64,000 bases of DNA from NCBI GenBank assembly GCA_003258405.1, contig QKPN01000008.1, forward strand, positions 124,001 through 188,000. The letters are read 5' to 3'. This stretch comes from Rhodobacteraceae bacterium DSL-40. GTDB taxonomy: Bacteria > Pseudomonadota > Alphaproteobacteria > Rhodobacterales > Rhodobacteraceae. This document shows, piece after piece, positions 50,544 through 58,575 of this stretch. Below the pieces are notes generated by a model. It was not told the DNA's origin. It made no database searches and saw only the letters and a program-made list of their open reading frames with translations. A program made the position numbers and the translations under genes. Position 1 is the first letter of the stretch, and every line of letters starts with the position of its first letter.

Positions 50544-51629
50544 TCAGACGGCTGCGCCCAGAAGCTCTTCGTAGCGGGCGAAGATCGCGGCGCCGTCGTA
50601 GCCGGATGCATCGAGCGTCCGGATCCAGGCTGCGTGCAGCGGCACGGCCGCCGCGCGCAGCAGTTGGGCCTCGGCCTCCGGCAGCTCGCTGATGGTCTGA
50701 CCGGCGGCCCGCAGGGTCGCGTTCGCCGCGGTTTCGAAGCGGTCGAGCACCCGGCCGATCCGGACCGAGATCTCCTCGCCGCTGTTGGCGTCGATCACCT
50801 CCCGCAGGTCGGCTGGCAGCCGGGCGTAGCGCGCGCGGTTCATCAGGACGGCGGCGGAGGAGGTGTAGAGCCCGCGGCCCTCTGCGTTGATCGCGCAATG
50901 GAAGGGGAGGGCGGTTTCGAGCCCGAGTGTCGTGACGATTTCCGCCGTGAGGCAGCTGCCGTCGATCTGGTCGCGCTGAAGCGCGCCGGCAAGATCGGTG
51001 ACCGGGAAGAACCGGGGCTCGATCCCGAGCGGGCCCAGGAGATCGCCGAGGGCCTGGCTCGGCATGCGCAGGCGCAGCCCGCGCAGATCGGTGAGGCGCG
51101 AGACCTGCCGCGTCGCGGTGTGGAGTTGGCCGGGAGCATCGACGAAGAAGGCAAGGGGATGGGTGTGATGGTATTCGGCCCGCCCGGCTTCCTGCATCAG
51201 CCGGTAGAGCGCGCGGGAGGTCGCCGCGGCCGAGGTCATCATGAAGGGTTGGCTCGGCGTCTCGGCGACCGGAAAGCGGCCGGGCGTGTACTGGGGCAGG
51301 GTGAGCGCGATGTCCACATCGCCACTTTCGACCTGGCGTGCGAGATCCTGTGCGGCTCCGCCGAGCGACATGGCGGGGTGGACCTCGATCGCGAGCCTTC
51401 CGTCGGACTGCCGGGCGATCTCGCGGATCCAGGGCGCGATGACCTCGCGCTGGATGTTGGAATTTGCCGGGAGGAAATGGTGAAACCGCAGGGTCACCTC
51501 CGGCGCGGTGACCTGACCGATGACGGGGGGGGCCGCAAGCATGGCGCCGATCAACCCGCAGGCCCCGCGCCGGGTGAGCGGGCGGTAGTGGGGTTTGCCA
51601 CAGAAGGAAGAGGGGGGCGATTGGGACAT
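50544..51629 (-). CDS. TRAP transporter substrate-binding protein (DctP family)
   Basis: A 361-residue periplasmic binding protein of the TRAP DctP family. The signal peptide has a twin-arginine-like TRRGACGLIGAMLAA (residues 19-33), which would suit Tat export. The mature part shows EVTLRFHHFLPANSNIQREV near 46 and LRGLRLRMPSQALGDLL near 180, with the Arg that normally binds a carboxylate ligand. The ATG follows GGAG. No DctQ or DctM membrane genes lie beside it, so it is an orphan that may serve a distant transporter or act as a sensor partner. It is convergent with gcdH, seven bases away. Confidence 0.87.
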   Translation of the reverse strand: MSQSPPSSFCGKPHYRPLTRRGACGLIGAMLAAPPVIGQVTAPEVTLRFHHFLPANSNIQREVIAPWIREIARQSDGRLAIEVHPAMSLGGAAQDLARQVESGDVDIALTLPQYTPGRFPVAETPSQPFMMTSAAATSRALYRLMQEAGRAEYHHTHPLAFFVDAPGQLHTATRQVSRLTDLRGLRLRMPSQALGDLLGPLGIEPRFFPVTDLAGALQRDQIDGSCLTAEIVTTLGLETALPFHCAINAEGRGLYTSSAAVLMNRARYARLPADLREVIDANSGEEISVRIGRVLDRFETAANATLRAAGQTISELPEAEAQLLRAAAVPLHAAWIRTLDASGYDGAAIFARYEELLGAAV

Positions 51630-51754
51630 GAAATCGGCTCCGGCCTTTCGGGGAAACACATTGCGGCGCACTATAGGTGTGGGGGAGCGGGTGTTGCGCG
51701 GAGGGGCGTGAGCGGCGCGCGCTGGGGCCGGCGGCGCGCGGGAGGGAAGCACTG

Positions 51755-52762
51755 ATGATGGCAGGCGGGTTGGAGCGGGCACGCGGGATCCGGGGGCCGG
51801 GGCTTGCGCTGGCGCAGTTCGCGGGCGCGGAGCCGCCCTTCGACACGCTGGAGGGGCTCGGCGCCTGGGCGGCGGGGAAAGGCTATCGCGCAGTCCAGAT
51901 CCCGACCTGGGATGCGCGGCTCCTCGATCTCGGCCTTGCCGCGGAGAGCGACACCTATTGCGACGAGCTGCGCGGGCGGCTGGCCGGGCTGGGGCTGGAG
52001 ATCAGCGAGCTCACCTCGCATCTTGCCGGCCAGCTCGTTGCGGTTCATCCGGCGCAGGCGGCGCAGCTTGCGGCGGCCGCACCGGCGGCCCTGCGTGGCC
52101 GGCTGGAGGCCTGGGCAGGGTGGGCCGCGGAATTGCTTGGGCGGGCGGCGCGGGCCTCGCGGCGGCTCGGGCTCGCGCGGCACGGCACGTTGTCGGGGGC
52201 GCTGCTCTGGCCGCATCTCTATCCCTTCCCGCGCTGGACGGAAGGGATGATCGCCGAGGGCTTTGCGGAGCTGGCGCGGCGTTGGCGGCCGATCCTCGAT
52301 GTCTTCGAGCGCGAGGGCGTCGATCTCTGCTTCGAGATCCATCCCGGCACCGATCTCCATGACGGGGCGAGCTGGGAGATGTTTCTCGAGGCGGTCGGCG
52401 GGCACCGGCGGGCGGGAATCCTGCTCGATCCCTCCCATCTGGTGCTGCAGGGGATCCCGCCCGCGGCCTTCGTCGAGATCTATCATGCGCGGATCGGGAT
52501 GTTTCACGTGAAGGACGCGGCGGTGCGGCCCGACGGGCGCACGGGCTATTTCGGAGGCTTCCTGCCCTGGGGCCGGCGGGCGGGCGCGTTTCGGGCGCCG
52601 GGGGAGGGGGACGCGGATCTCGGCGCGGTCGTTGCGCGGCTGGCGGCGCATGGCTTCGACGGCTGGGCGGTCTACGAGTGGGAGCGGGCGCGCGATGCCG
52701 AGGCCGGTGCGGAGGCGGGGGCGCGGTTCATCGCGGCGGCGCTGGACTCGGGGGCGAGCTAG
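51755..52762 (+). CDS. sugar phosphate isomerase/epimerase (xylose isomerase-like TIM barrel)
   Basis: A 335-residue member of the AP endonuclease 2/xylose isomerase-like TIM-barrel family. Metal-binding segments are visible: CFEIHPGTDLHDG near 193, ILLDPSHLVLQG near 225, MFHVKDA near 250 and YEWERA near 312. The N-terminal LALAQFAGAEPPFDTLEGL and VQIPTWDARLLDLGLAAES are shared with sugar-catabolism members often found near inositol or sugar ABC genes, but none is seen here. Two adjacent ATGs (51755, 51758) follow GGAGGGAA. Substrate unknown. Confidence 0.85.
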   Translation: MMAGGLERARGIRGPGLALAQFAGAEPPFDTLEGLGAWAAGKGYRAVQIPTWDARLLDLGLAAESDTYCDELRGRLAGLGLEISELTSHLAGQLVAVHPAQAAQLAAAAPAALRGRLEAWAGWAAELLGRAARASRRLGLARHGTLSGALLWPHLYPFPRWTEGMIAEGFAELARRWRPILDVFEREGVDLCFEIHPGTDLHDGASWEMFLEAVGGHRRAGILLDPSHLVLQGIPPAAFVEIYHARIGMFHVKDAAVRPDGRTGYFGGFLPWGRRAGAFRAPGEGDADLGAVVARLAAHGFDGWAVYEWERARDAEAGAEAGARFIAAALDSGAS

Positions 52763-52879
52763 GGCACACGGGTATTTTACGGGCATGGAGTGGGGTTTGC
52801 GGATGGCCTGCGCCGGCGGGCTCGCCTAGGGTTCGGGCGAGGGCCGGAATCAGGACCGGCCGCCGTTGAGGAGACCAAG

Positions 52880-53269
52880 ATGCTGACCGAAGACACCCCT
52901 GAAGGCGCCCTCGAGACCTGGACCGTCGACGAGGTGGCCCGCGCCCTCGAGGCCGGGGAGATCGCGCTCATCGATGTGCGCACACCGCAGGAATACATGT
53001 TCGAGCATATCGAGGGATCGCTGCTGATGCCGATGGCGTTTTTCCGGGCCGACCGGCTGCCCTCGCAGCAGGGCAAGCGGCTGGTGTTCCATTGCGGCTC
53101 CGGCATGCGTTCGGAAAAGGTGGTGCGGGCCTGTCTCAGGGCGGGGATCGCGCCGGTGGCGCATATGGCCGGAGGGTTCGGCGCCTGGAAGGAGGCGGGG
53201 CGGCCCTACACCGGGACGGACATGGCGACCGGTGCTCCGGTGCATGTCGCGACCCGGGCGGCGGTCTGA
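52880..53269 (+). CDS. rhodanese-like domain protein
   Basis: A 129-residue single rhodanese domain. IALIDVRTPQEYMFEHIEGS near residue 33 is the CH2A/Asp region. The active-site loop reads FHCGSGMRSEK near 71, with Cys and a six-residue loop as in sulphurtransferases of the GlpE type. GGFGAWKEAG near 100 completes the fold. GAGGAG precedes the ATG. It probably moves sulphane sulphur in the cytoplasm. A GC-rich hairpin follows the gene. Confidence 0.9.
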   Translation: MLTEDTPEGALETWTVDEVARALEAGEIALIDVRTPQEYMFEHIEGSLLMPMAFFRADRLPSQQGKRLVFHCGSGMRSEKVVRACLRAGIAPVAHMAGGFGAWKEAGRPYTGTDMATGAPVHVATRAAV

Positions 53270-53319
53270 GGCACCGGGATCGGGCGGCTGGCCGGATCGC
53301 TGCGGGCTCGCTAACATCG

Positions 53320-53352
53320 CCCCCGGCGCGCGGAAGGTCCGCACGCCGGGGG
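53320..53352 (+). terminator. hairpin downstream of rhodanese gene
   Basis: CCCCCGGCG (53320-53328) pairs with CGCCGGGGG (53344-53352), and inside it GCGGA (53330-53334) pairs with TCCGC (53338-53342) across an AGG loop, with one C/A mismatch between. This is a 14-pair stem. No T-tract follows, so it may also be an mRNA-stabilising structure. Confidence 0.55.
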
Positions 53353-53425
53353 GAGGCGCTGGCCTCTCCGCACGGACCATGACGGCGGACCGGCGCGCCC
53401 GCTCCGCCGCCCTGAAAGGCAAGCG

Positions 53426-54253
53426 ATGCGATTTTCGGTCTTCCATGAAACCCGCTACCGGTATTCCGCTCCCGTCCGGCTGACGCCGCATGTGCTGCGG
53501 ATGACGCCGCGGACGGATGCCGGACGGCTGCTGGCGCAGAGCCTCGAGATCACGCCGGCACCGAGGCTCCGGCGCGAGGTGTCCGATCTCTGGGGCAATC
53601 GCGTCACGCTGGTGGAGTTCGACGGGCAGACCGATGATTTCCGCCTCGTGAGCCGGTTCGAGATCGAGACCGTGCAGCCGCAGGCCCCGGTTTCGGCACG
53701 GATGCCGCGCCTGCCCTGGCCGGTCGAGCCGGGGGATTCGCTCGGGGCCTATCTCGAGGCTTCCGGGATCGAGGCGCCGGTTCGGGCCTTTGCGGCGGAT
53801 CTCGCGGCGGAGGCGGACGGCGCGGCGCCGCGCTTTCTCGATCTCCTGAACGAGACGCTCTGCCGCAATACCGAAAGGCAGATCCGGCCGGAGGGCATGG
53901 CGCATGAGGCGGTGCTGACGCTCGCCTCGCGCCGGGGCGCCTGCCGCGATCTTTCCCTGCTCTTCATGGCGGCCTGCCGCAGCCTCGGCATTCCGGCCCG
54001 CTTTGCGAGCGGCTATCAGGCGCATGCCGAGAGCCCCGACGAAAAGCGCCATCTGCATGCCTGGCCGGAGGTCTGGCTGCCGGGGGCGGGCTGGCGCGGC
54101 TATGACCCGACGCATGGGCGCCCCGTCACGGACGGGCATGTGGCGCTCTGCGCCGCGCCGGAGCAGGCCGCGACCATGCCGCTCGAGGGCGGGTTCTATG
54201 GCGATGGCGTGCAGTCGACGCTCGACTACGACGTGCGCATCTCGGCGCGCTGA
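53426..54253 (+). CDS. transglutaminase-like family protein
   Basis: A 275-residue cytoplasmic protein with the bacterial transglutaminase-like N-terminal region (MRFSVFHETRYRYSAPVRLT) and the core domain. The catalytic triad is visible: Cys in SRRGACRDLSLLFM near residue 173, His in HLHAWPEVWLPGAGW near 212, and Asp in GYDPTHG near 228. Members act as amidases, proteases or peptide cross-linkers; some sit beside alpha-E and circularly permuted ATP-grasp genes, but those are absent here. It converges on hmuV with 19 bases between stops. Confidence 0.87.
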   Translation: MRFSVFHETRYRYSAPVRLTPHVLRMTPRTDAGRLLAQSLEITPAPRLRREVSDLWGNRVTLVEFDGQTDDFRLVSRFEIETVQPQAPVSARMPRLPWPVEPGDSLGAYLEASGIEAPVRAFAADLAAEADGAAPRFLDLLNETLCRNTERQIRPEGMAHEAVLTLASRRGACRDLSLLFMAACRSLGIPARFASGYQAHAESPDEKRHLHAWPEVWLPGAGWRGYDPTHGRPVTDGHVALCAAPEQAATMPLEGGFYGDGVQSTLDYDVRISAR

Positions 54254-54272
54254 TCCGGGGCAGGGGAGGGGC

Positions 54273-55061
54273 TCAGGCCGCGGGGGGCAGGTCGAGGCCG
54301 ATCCGGAGCGCGCCGCGGTGGCCCCGCTCCACCGCAACGGGCGTGCCGTAGACCCTGCTCAGGGTTTCGCTGCGGAAGACGGCGGAGGGTGGACCTTCGG
54401 CCGCGATCCGGCCGTCCGAGAGCAGCACGACACGGTCGGCGAAGGCGGCGGCGAGGTTGAGATCATGGAGGACGACGAGCACGCCCGTGCCCGCATCCCG
54501 CTCGCGGCGCGCCGCGGTCATGACCCCGACCTGATGGGCGAGATCGAGGCTGGCCGTCGGCTCGTCGAGCATGAGGAAATGCCCGCCGCCTGCGGTGCGC
54601 CCCGCCCAGAGCTGGGCGAGGACGCGGGCGAGGTGGGCGCGGGCGCGCTCGCCGCCCGAAAGCCGGTTCGCTGGACGGGCGGCGAGATGCGCGATGCCCA
54701 CCGCTGTCATGGCCCGGGCCGCGAGCGCATGCTCGTCGATCGTGGCGCGCGGGACGGCGGCCATGCCGAGCGCCACAAGCTCGGCGACGGGAAAGGGCGC
54801 GGAGAGGCTCGGGGCCTGTTCGAGCACGGCGCGGGCTTTGGCGAGGCCGGCGGCGCCGAGCGCCGAAAGCGGGCGGCCCGCGAGGGTGACGCGGCCGCGT
54901 GCCGGAGCAAGCTCGCCCGAAAGGACGGCGAGAAGGCTCGACTTGCCCGCCCCGTTGGGCCCGACGAGCGCGGTGCATTCGCCGGGGCGGAGGGTGAGCG
55001 CGAGGTCGTCGAGCACCGCGCGCCCGCCCCGCATGAGCGTGATGCCGCAGGCCTCAAGCAT
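54273..55061 (-). CDS. hmuV: heme ABC transporter ATP-binding protein
   Basis: A 262-residue ABC ATPase of the heme/iron (FecE/HmuV) type. Walker A is GPNGAGKSSLL near residue 37, the signature LSGGERARAHLARVLAQL near 133, and Walker B is FLMLDEPTASLDLAH near 155, followed by VLHDLNLAAAFADRVVLL. It energises the HmuU permease for heme import into the cytoplasm. Its ATG overlaps hmuU by eight bases. It is the last gene of the heme operon. Confidence 0.92.
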   Translation of the reverse strand: MLEACGITLMRGGRAVLDDLALTLRPGECTALVGPNGAGKSSLLAVLSGELAPARGRVTLAGRPLSALGAAGLAKARAVLEQAPSLSAPFPVAELVALGMAAVPRATIDEHALAARAMTAVGIAHLAARPANRLSGGERARAHLARVLAQLWAGRTAGGGHFLMLDEPTASLDLAHQVGVMTAARRERDAGTGVLVVLHDLNLAAAFADRVVLLSDGRIAAEGPPSAVFRSETLSRVYGTPVAVERGHRGALRIGLDLPPAA

Positions 55062-56109
55062 CGCGGCGGATCCGCGCGAGCAGCAGCCAGAGAAAGAACG
55101 GTCCACCGATGAGGGCGGTGGCAAGCCCGACCGGCGGCTCGGCGGGCGGGACCACGAGCCGCACGGCGAGATCGGCGGCAAGCAGGAGCGCCGCGCCGAG
55201 CAGCGCCGCGGCGGGGGCAAGCAGGCGGTGGCCATGGCCGACGCAGAGCCGGGCGAGGTGGGGGGCGACAAGCCCGATGAAGCCGATCGGCCCGGCAACA
55301 GCAGTGCCCGCCCCGACGGCGAGCGCCGACCAGAGTCCCGCGGCGCGTTTCACCCGCTCGACCTCGAGGCCCGAGGTCCAGGCGGCGCGTTCGCCGAGCT
55401 GGAGCAGATCGAGGGCGCGGGCGAGGCGGATGAGGCCGACGAGCGCGACGGCGATGCAGGCGGTGGCGATCCCCGCCACCTGCCAGTTGGCACCGCCGAG
55501 GCCGCCCATGGTCCAGAAGGTGAGATCGCGGAGCTGAGTGTCGGTGCTGGCGTAGATCATGAGGCCGATCACGGCGCCCGCGATGGCGTTGACCGCGACA
55601 CCGGCGAGGATGAGGGTCGCGGCGTGGATGCCGCCGCCGCGGCGGGCGAGGCTGAAGACGAAGGCGGTTGCCGCACCAGCGCCGAGGAAGGCCGCGATCG
55701 GCAGGAGCCAGGGGCGGAGCGGCGCGGGGAGGGTGGCGGCCAGGGTGCCGCCGAGGACGATCGCGCCCACCGCGCCCAGGGCACCGCCCGCGGTGACGCC
55801 GATGAGGCCGGGATCGGCGAGCGGGTTGCGCAGAACCCCCTGAAGCGCGGTGCCCGAGAGGGCGAGCCCGGCGCCCACCGCGGCGGCGAGGGCGACGCGT
55901 GGGGCGCGAATGCCGCCGACGATCGCTTCGGCGCGCGGATCGCCCTGGCCGGCGAGGGCCGAGAGCACCTCGCCGGGGCCGAGGCGCACCGGGCCGAGGG
56001 CGAGGCCCGCGAGCGCGAGCAGGAGGGTGGCTGCGGCGAAGGCCAGGAGGATCCAGCTGGCGCGCGGCCAGCCGCGCCGGGCCGGGACCGCGGGGAGGGA
56101 GGCGTCCAT
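55054..56109 (-). CDS. hmuU: heme ABC transporter permease (FecCD family)
   Basis: A 351-residue permease with about ten helices, in the BtuC/FecCD family. Typical segments are IRAPRVALAAAVGAGLALSG near 78, NPLADPGLIGVTAGGALGA near 108 and GPIGFIGLVAPHLAR near 283. The ATG at 56109 lies two bases past the hmuT stop; the frame extends a little further upstream but the sequence there is hmuT. It forms the heme channel with HmuV. Confidence 0.92.
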   Translation of the reverse strand: MDASLPAVPARRGWPRASWILLAFAAATLLLALAGLALGPVRLGPGEVLSALAGQGDPRAEAIVGGIRAPRVALAAAVGAGLALSGTALQGVLRNPLADPGLIGVTAGGALGAVGAIVLGGTLAATLPAPLRPWLLPIAAFLGAGAATAFVFSLARRGGGIHAATLILAGVAVNAIAGAVIGLMIYASTDTQLRDLTFWTMGGLGGANWQVAGIATACIAVALVGLIRLARALDLLQLGERAAWTSGLEVERVKRAAGLWSALAVGAGTAVAGPIGFIGLVAPHLARLCVGHGHRLLAPAAALLGAALLLAADLAVRLVVPPAEPPVGLATALIGGPFFLWLLLARIRRDA

Positions 56110-56110
56110 C

Positions 56111-56989
56111 TCAGAGCCCTTCGAGAGCCGCATCGGGGTGGAGGGCGCGGGCAAGCTCCGCGACCGCCTGCGGGGTGCGGAGGCCGAAGCCGAGGAGGCG
56201 CAGGCCATCCATCACCACGACCCGGCCCTCGCGGCCGGCGGGAGTCGCGCCGAGCCCCGCGGCGCGGACGGCGGTTTCGGGGCTTTCGTAGCCCTCGAGG
56301 GCATGGTCGGGCAGGAGCAGCACGTCGGGCGCAAGGCCGATGGCGGCTTCGGCCGAGACGGGCTTGTAGCCGGCGAATGCGGCGGCGGCGTTGGTGCCGT
56401 GGGCAAGCCCGATCATGGCGTCGGCGGCGGTTCCGGTTCCGGCCGCGATCGGGGTTCCGCCCGCGAGCGATATCAGGAAGAGCACGCGGGGCCGGCTGTC
56501 GAGCGGGGCGAGGGCGGCCTCGGTGCGGGCCATTTCGGCCTCGAAGCGGGCGGCGCAGGTTTCGGCCGCCGCCGCGCGGTCTAGCGCGCGGCCCATGAAG
56601 GCGATCTTGGCCGGGACGATGTCGGCACTCTCGCCCTCCGGGCCGGTTTCCACGCGGACGCCCGCGGCGGCGATCTGGTCGAGCGCGGTCCGGGGCCCCG
56701 CGCCGGGGTTTGCAAGGACGAGGTCGGGCAGGAGCGAGAGCACGCCTTCGGCGGAGATGCGACGCAGGTAGCCGACCTTCGGGAGCGCGGCGGCCTCCGG
56801 GGGCCAGAGGGCGGTGTCGTCGGTGGCGATCACCGTGCTGCCGGCGCCGAGGGCGAAGGCGATCTCGGCGAGATCGCCGCCGAGGACGAGCACGCGGCCG
56901 GGCGCCGCAGCATGGGCGCGCGCCGCCGCGAGCCCGGCCACGGCGCCGCAGGCGGCTGCGAGGAGGAGGGTCTGGCGCCGTGTCAGCAT
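56111..56989 (-). CDS. hmuT: periplasmic heme-binding protein
   Basis: A 292-residue cluster-A-type binding protein that carries heme from the outer-membrane receptor to HmuUV. A twin-arginine-like signal (LTRRQTLLLAAACGAVAGLA) leads the mature protein. RVLVLGGDLAEIAFALGAG and PKVGYLRRISAEGVLSLLPD are typical of HmuT; the Tyr of VGYLRR near residue 73 is the usual heme ligand. Its ATG overlaps the hmuS stop by seven bases. Confidence 0.9.
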   Translation of the reverse strand: MLTRRQTLLLAAACGAVAGLAAARAHAAAPGRVLVLGGDLAEIAFALGAGSTVIATDDTALWPPEAAALPKVGYLRRISAEGVLSLLPDLVLANPGAGPRTALDQIAAAGVRVETGPEGESADIVPAKIAFMGRALDRAAAAETCAARFEAEMARTEAALAPLDSRPRVLFLISLAGGTPIAAGTGTAADAMIGLAHGTNAAAAFAGYKPVSAEAAIGLAPDVLLLPDHALEGYESPETAVRAAGLGATPAGREGRVVVMDGLRLLGFGLRTPQAVAELARALHPDAALEGL

Positions 56990-58050
56990 GAGGCCGCGTC
57001 CGGGAGGCCCGTGGCAAGCGCGCGCCAGTCCGCGCGCTCCGTGCCGCCGGGCGGGCGCTCGCCGAAGATCTGGCAGATGATCTCGCCGGCGGCGTCGAAG
57101 AGTTCGAGCGAGTGGATGTCGCCGCGGCGCGAGGGCTTGCGAACCACCCAGGCCGAGGCGATGCGGTCTTCGCGCAGGTGCAGGTTGAAGCGCGGATCGA
57201 GCACGTTGAGCCAGGGGCCCATGGTTTCGATGCGGCAGACAGGACCGGAGTGGATCTGCACGCAGCCGGGGTTGCCGGTAAAGATCATCAGGGGCAGCGC
57301 CTCGGCCGCGGCGCGGCGGAGGGTTTCACCCGCGCTTCCGGTGCCGACGGGCCGGGCGCGGGCCGGGCCGCCGAGGCGCAGCGCCTGCACCCGGCCCGCG
57401 CCGAAGCGGCGCAGGAGGCCGTGGAAGGCATGGCTGTGCTCAAGCGCGTCCCAGGCGGCGCGGAGGCCTTCGGCGTCGATCGCCGCGTCGGGTTGCTCGG
57501 CGGCGGGGCCTGCGGGTTCTTCGAAGCGGGCGGGCTCCGCGGCGGTGTCGGTGAAATCCCGGATCAGGGTCTCGAAGGCCGCGGTGTCGGTGGCCGGGGT
57601 GGCATGGACCTTGTGGATCGCGGTGCCGGAGGCATCGAAGAACTGGAGGCTAGTGCGGGGGCCGGAGCGGGTTTCCTCGCAGAGCGCGTAGCCGATGCGC
57701 CAGTGGGAGAGAAAGAGCCGGAGATCGATCTCGCCCACGATCTGGCCCATGGCGCCGAAGATCTCGGGCGCGCCGTACGGCCCGCGCGTTTCATGGACGC
57801 AGGCCTCGTTGCGGGTGAGGGCCATCACCTCGCCGGCCGAACCGAGCCGGGAGAGGAGCGGGGCGAAGCCGTCGCGCGGGTCGAGCCTGCGGGCGGCGCC
57901 GGTGCTCCGGCGGGCCTCGAGCAGCGCGGCTTCGGGCACGCCGAGCGCCGCCGCGGCATCCCGCATGCGCCGGGCCGGGCCGTCGGCACGCAGGGCGGCC
58001 TCGCGGGCGAGCAACGCTGCAGGCTCGTCGATGGTGAGGGCGTCCGTCAT
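56983..58050 (-). CDS. hmuS: HmuS/HemS-type hemin-degrading factor
   Basis: A 355-residue cytoplasmic heme-handling protein with two repeated halves (about 20-170 and 190-345), as in HemS, ChuS and HmuS. Repeated motifs: MALTRNEACVHETRGPYG near 77 and MIFTGNPGCVQIHSGPVCR near 255 occupy equivalent places, and SLQFFDASGTAIHKVHAT is paired with SLELFDAAGEIICQIFGE. It sequesters or degrades heme after import. It precedes hmuT and overlaps it. The IsdG-like monooxygenase just upstream suggests two heme-degradation proteins in one operon. Confidence 0.9.
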   Translation of the reverse strand: MTDALTIDEPAALLAREAALRADGPARRMRDAAAALGVPEAALLEARRSTGAARRLDPRDGFAPLLSRLGSAGEVMALTRNEACVHETRGPYGAPEIFGAMGQIVGEIDLRLFLSHWRIGYALCEETRSGPRTSLQFFDASGTAIHKVHATPATDTAAFETLIRDFTDTAAEPARFEEPAGPAAEQPDAAIDAEGLRAAWDALEHSHAFHGLLRRFGAGRVQALRLGGPARARPVGTGSAGETLRRAAAEALPLMIFTGNPGCVQIHSGPVCRIETMGPWLNVLDPRFNLHLREDRIASAWVVRKPSRRGDIHSLELFDAAGEIICQIFGERPPGGTERADWRALATGLPDAASC

Positions 58051-58222
58051 GGGCTGTCTCCGAAAAGGGGGCCTGTCGGGACCGGTGCCTGGCTCGGGCA
58101 TACGCGGGTGGAGCGGTGCGCCTTGGCTGGGGCGGCATTCCCGGGTGAGGATGGCACCCCGGAAAACGAGATCGGGAACGAGGCGGAGGCAGGGATCTCG
58201 CACCTGCCGCCGCCTTGGGGGA

Positions 58223-58531
58223 TCAGAGGCCTTCGACCGATGTGAAGCCTTCGAATTCCGGGTGGCCGAGGTAGAGCGGCTTGTGCGTGCCGGCATCGCG
58301 GTGGGCGGCGCGGAACTGTTCGGAGGTCGTCCAGGCGCGGAAGGCCTCCTCGTCGCGCCAGACCGTGTGCGAGGCGTAGAGGGTGTGATCCTCACGGGCG
58401 GGGCCGCGCAGAAGGTGGAATTCCACGAAGCCCTCCATCTCGTCGAGGCGGGTCTTGCGGCTCCGCCAGACCTCCTCGAAGGCGGCCTCGTTGCCGGTGG
58501 CGACACGGAAGCGGTTCATGGCGACGAACAT
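58223..58531 (-). CDS. IsdG/HmoB-like antibiotic biosynthesis monooxygenase, probable heme-degrading
   Basis: A 102-residue dimeric alpha-beta barrel protein. The order MFVAMNRFRV (Asn near residue 6), FVEFHLLRGPA, SHTVWRDEEAFRAW (Trp near 58 and 66) and FRAAHRDAG (His near 76) matches the Asn-Trp-His triad of IsdG-type heme oxygenases. It lies between the heme receptor and hmuS, on the same strand, which strongly supports heme as substrate. AAGGAG precedes the ATG. Confidence 0.83.
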   Translation of the reverse strand: MFVAMNRFRVATGNEAAFEEVWRSRKTRLDEMEGFVEFHLLRGPAREDHTLYASHTVWRDEEAFRAWTTSEQFRAAHRDAGTHKPLYLGHPEFEGFTSVEGL

Positions 58532-58575
58532 CTCGGGGTTCTCCTTAGCTTTTGCGCTCGGGTCCGCAGCCGACC

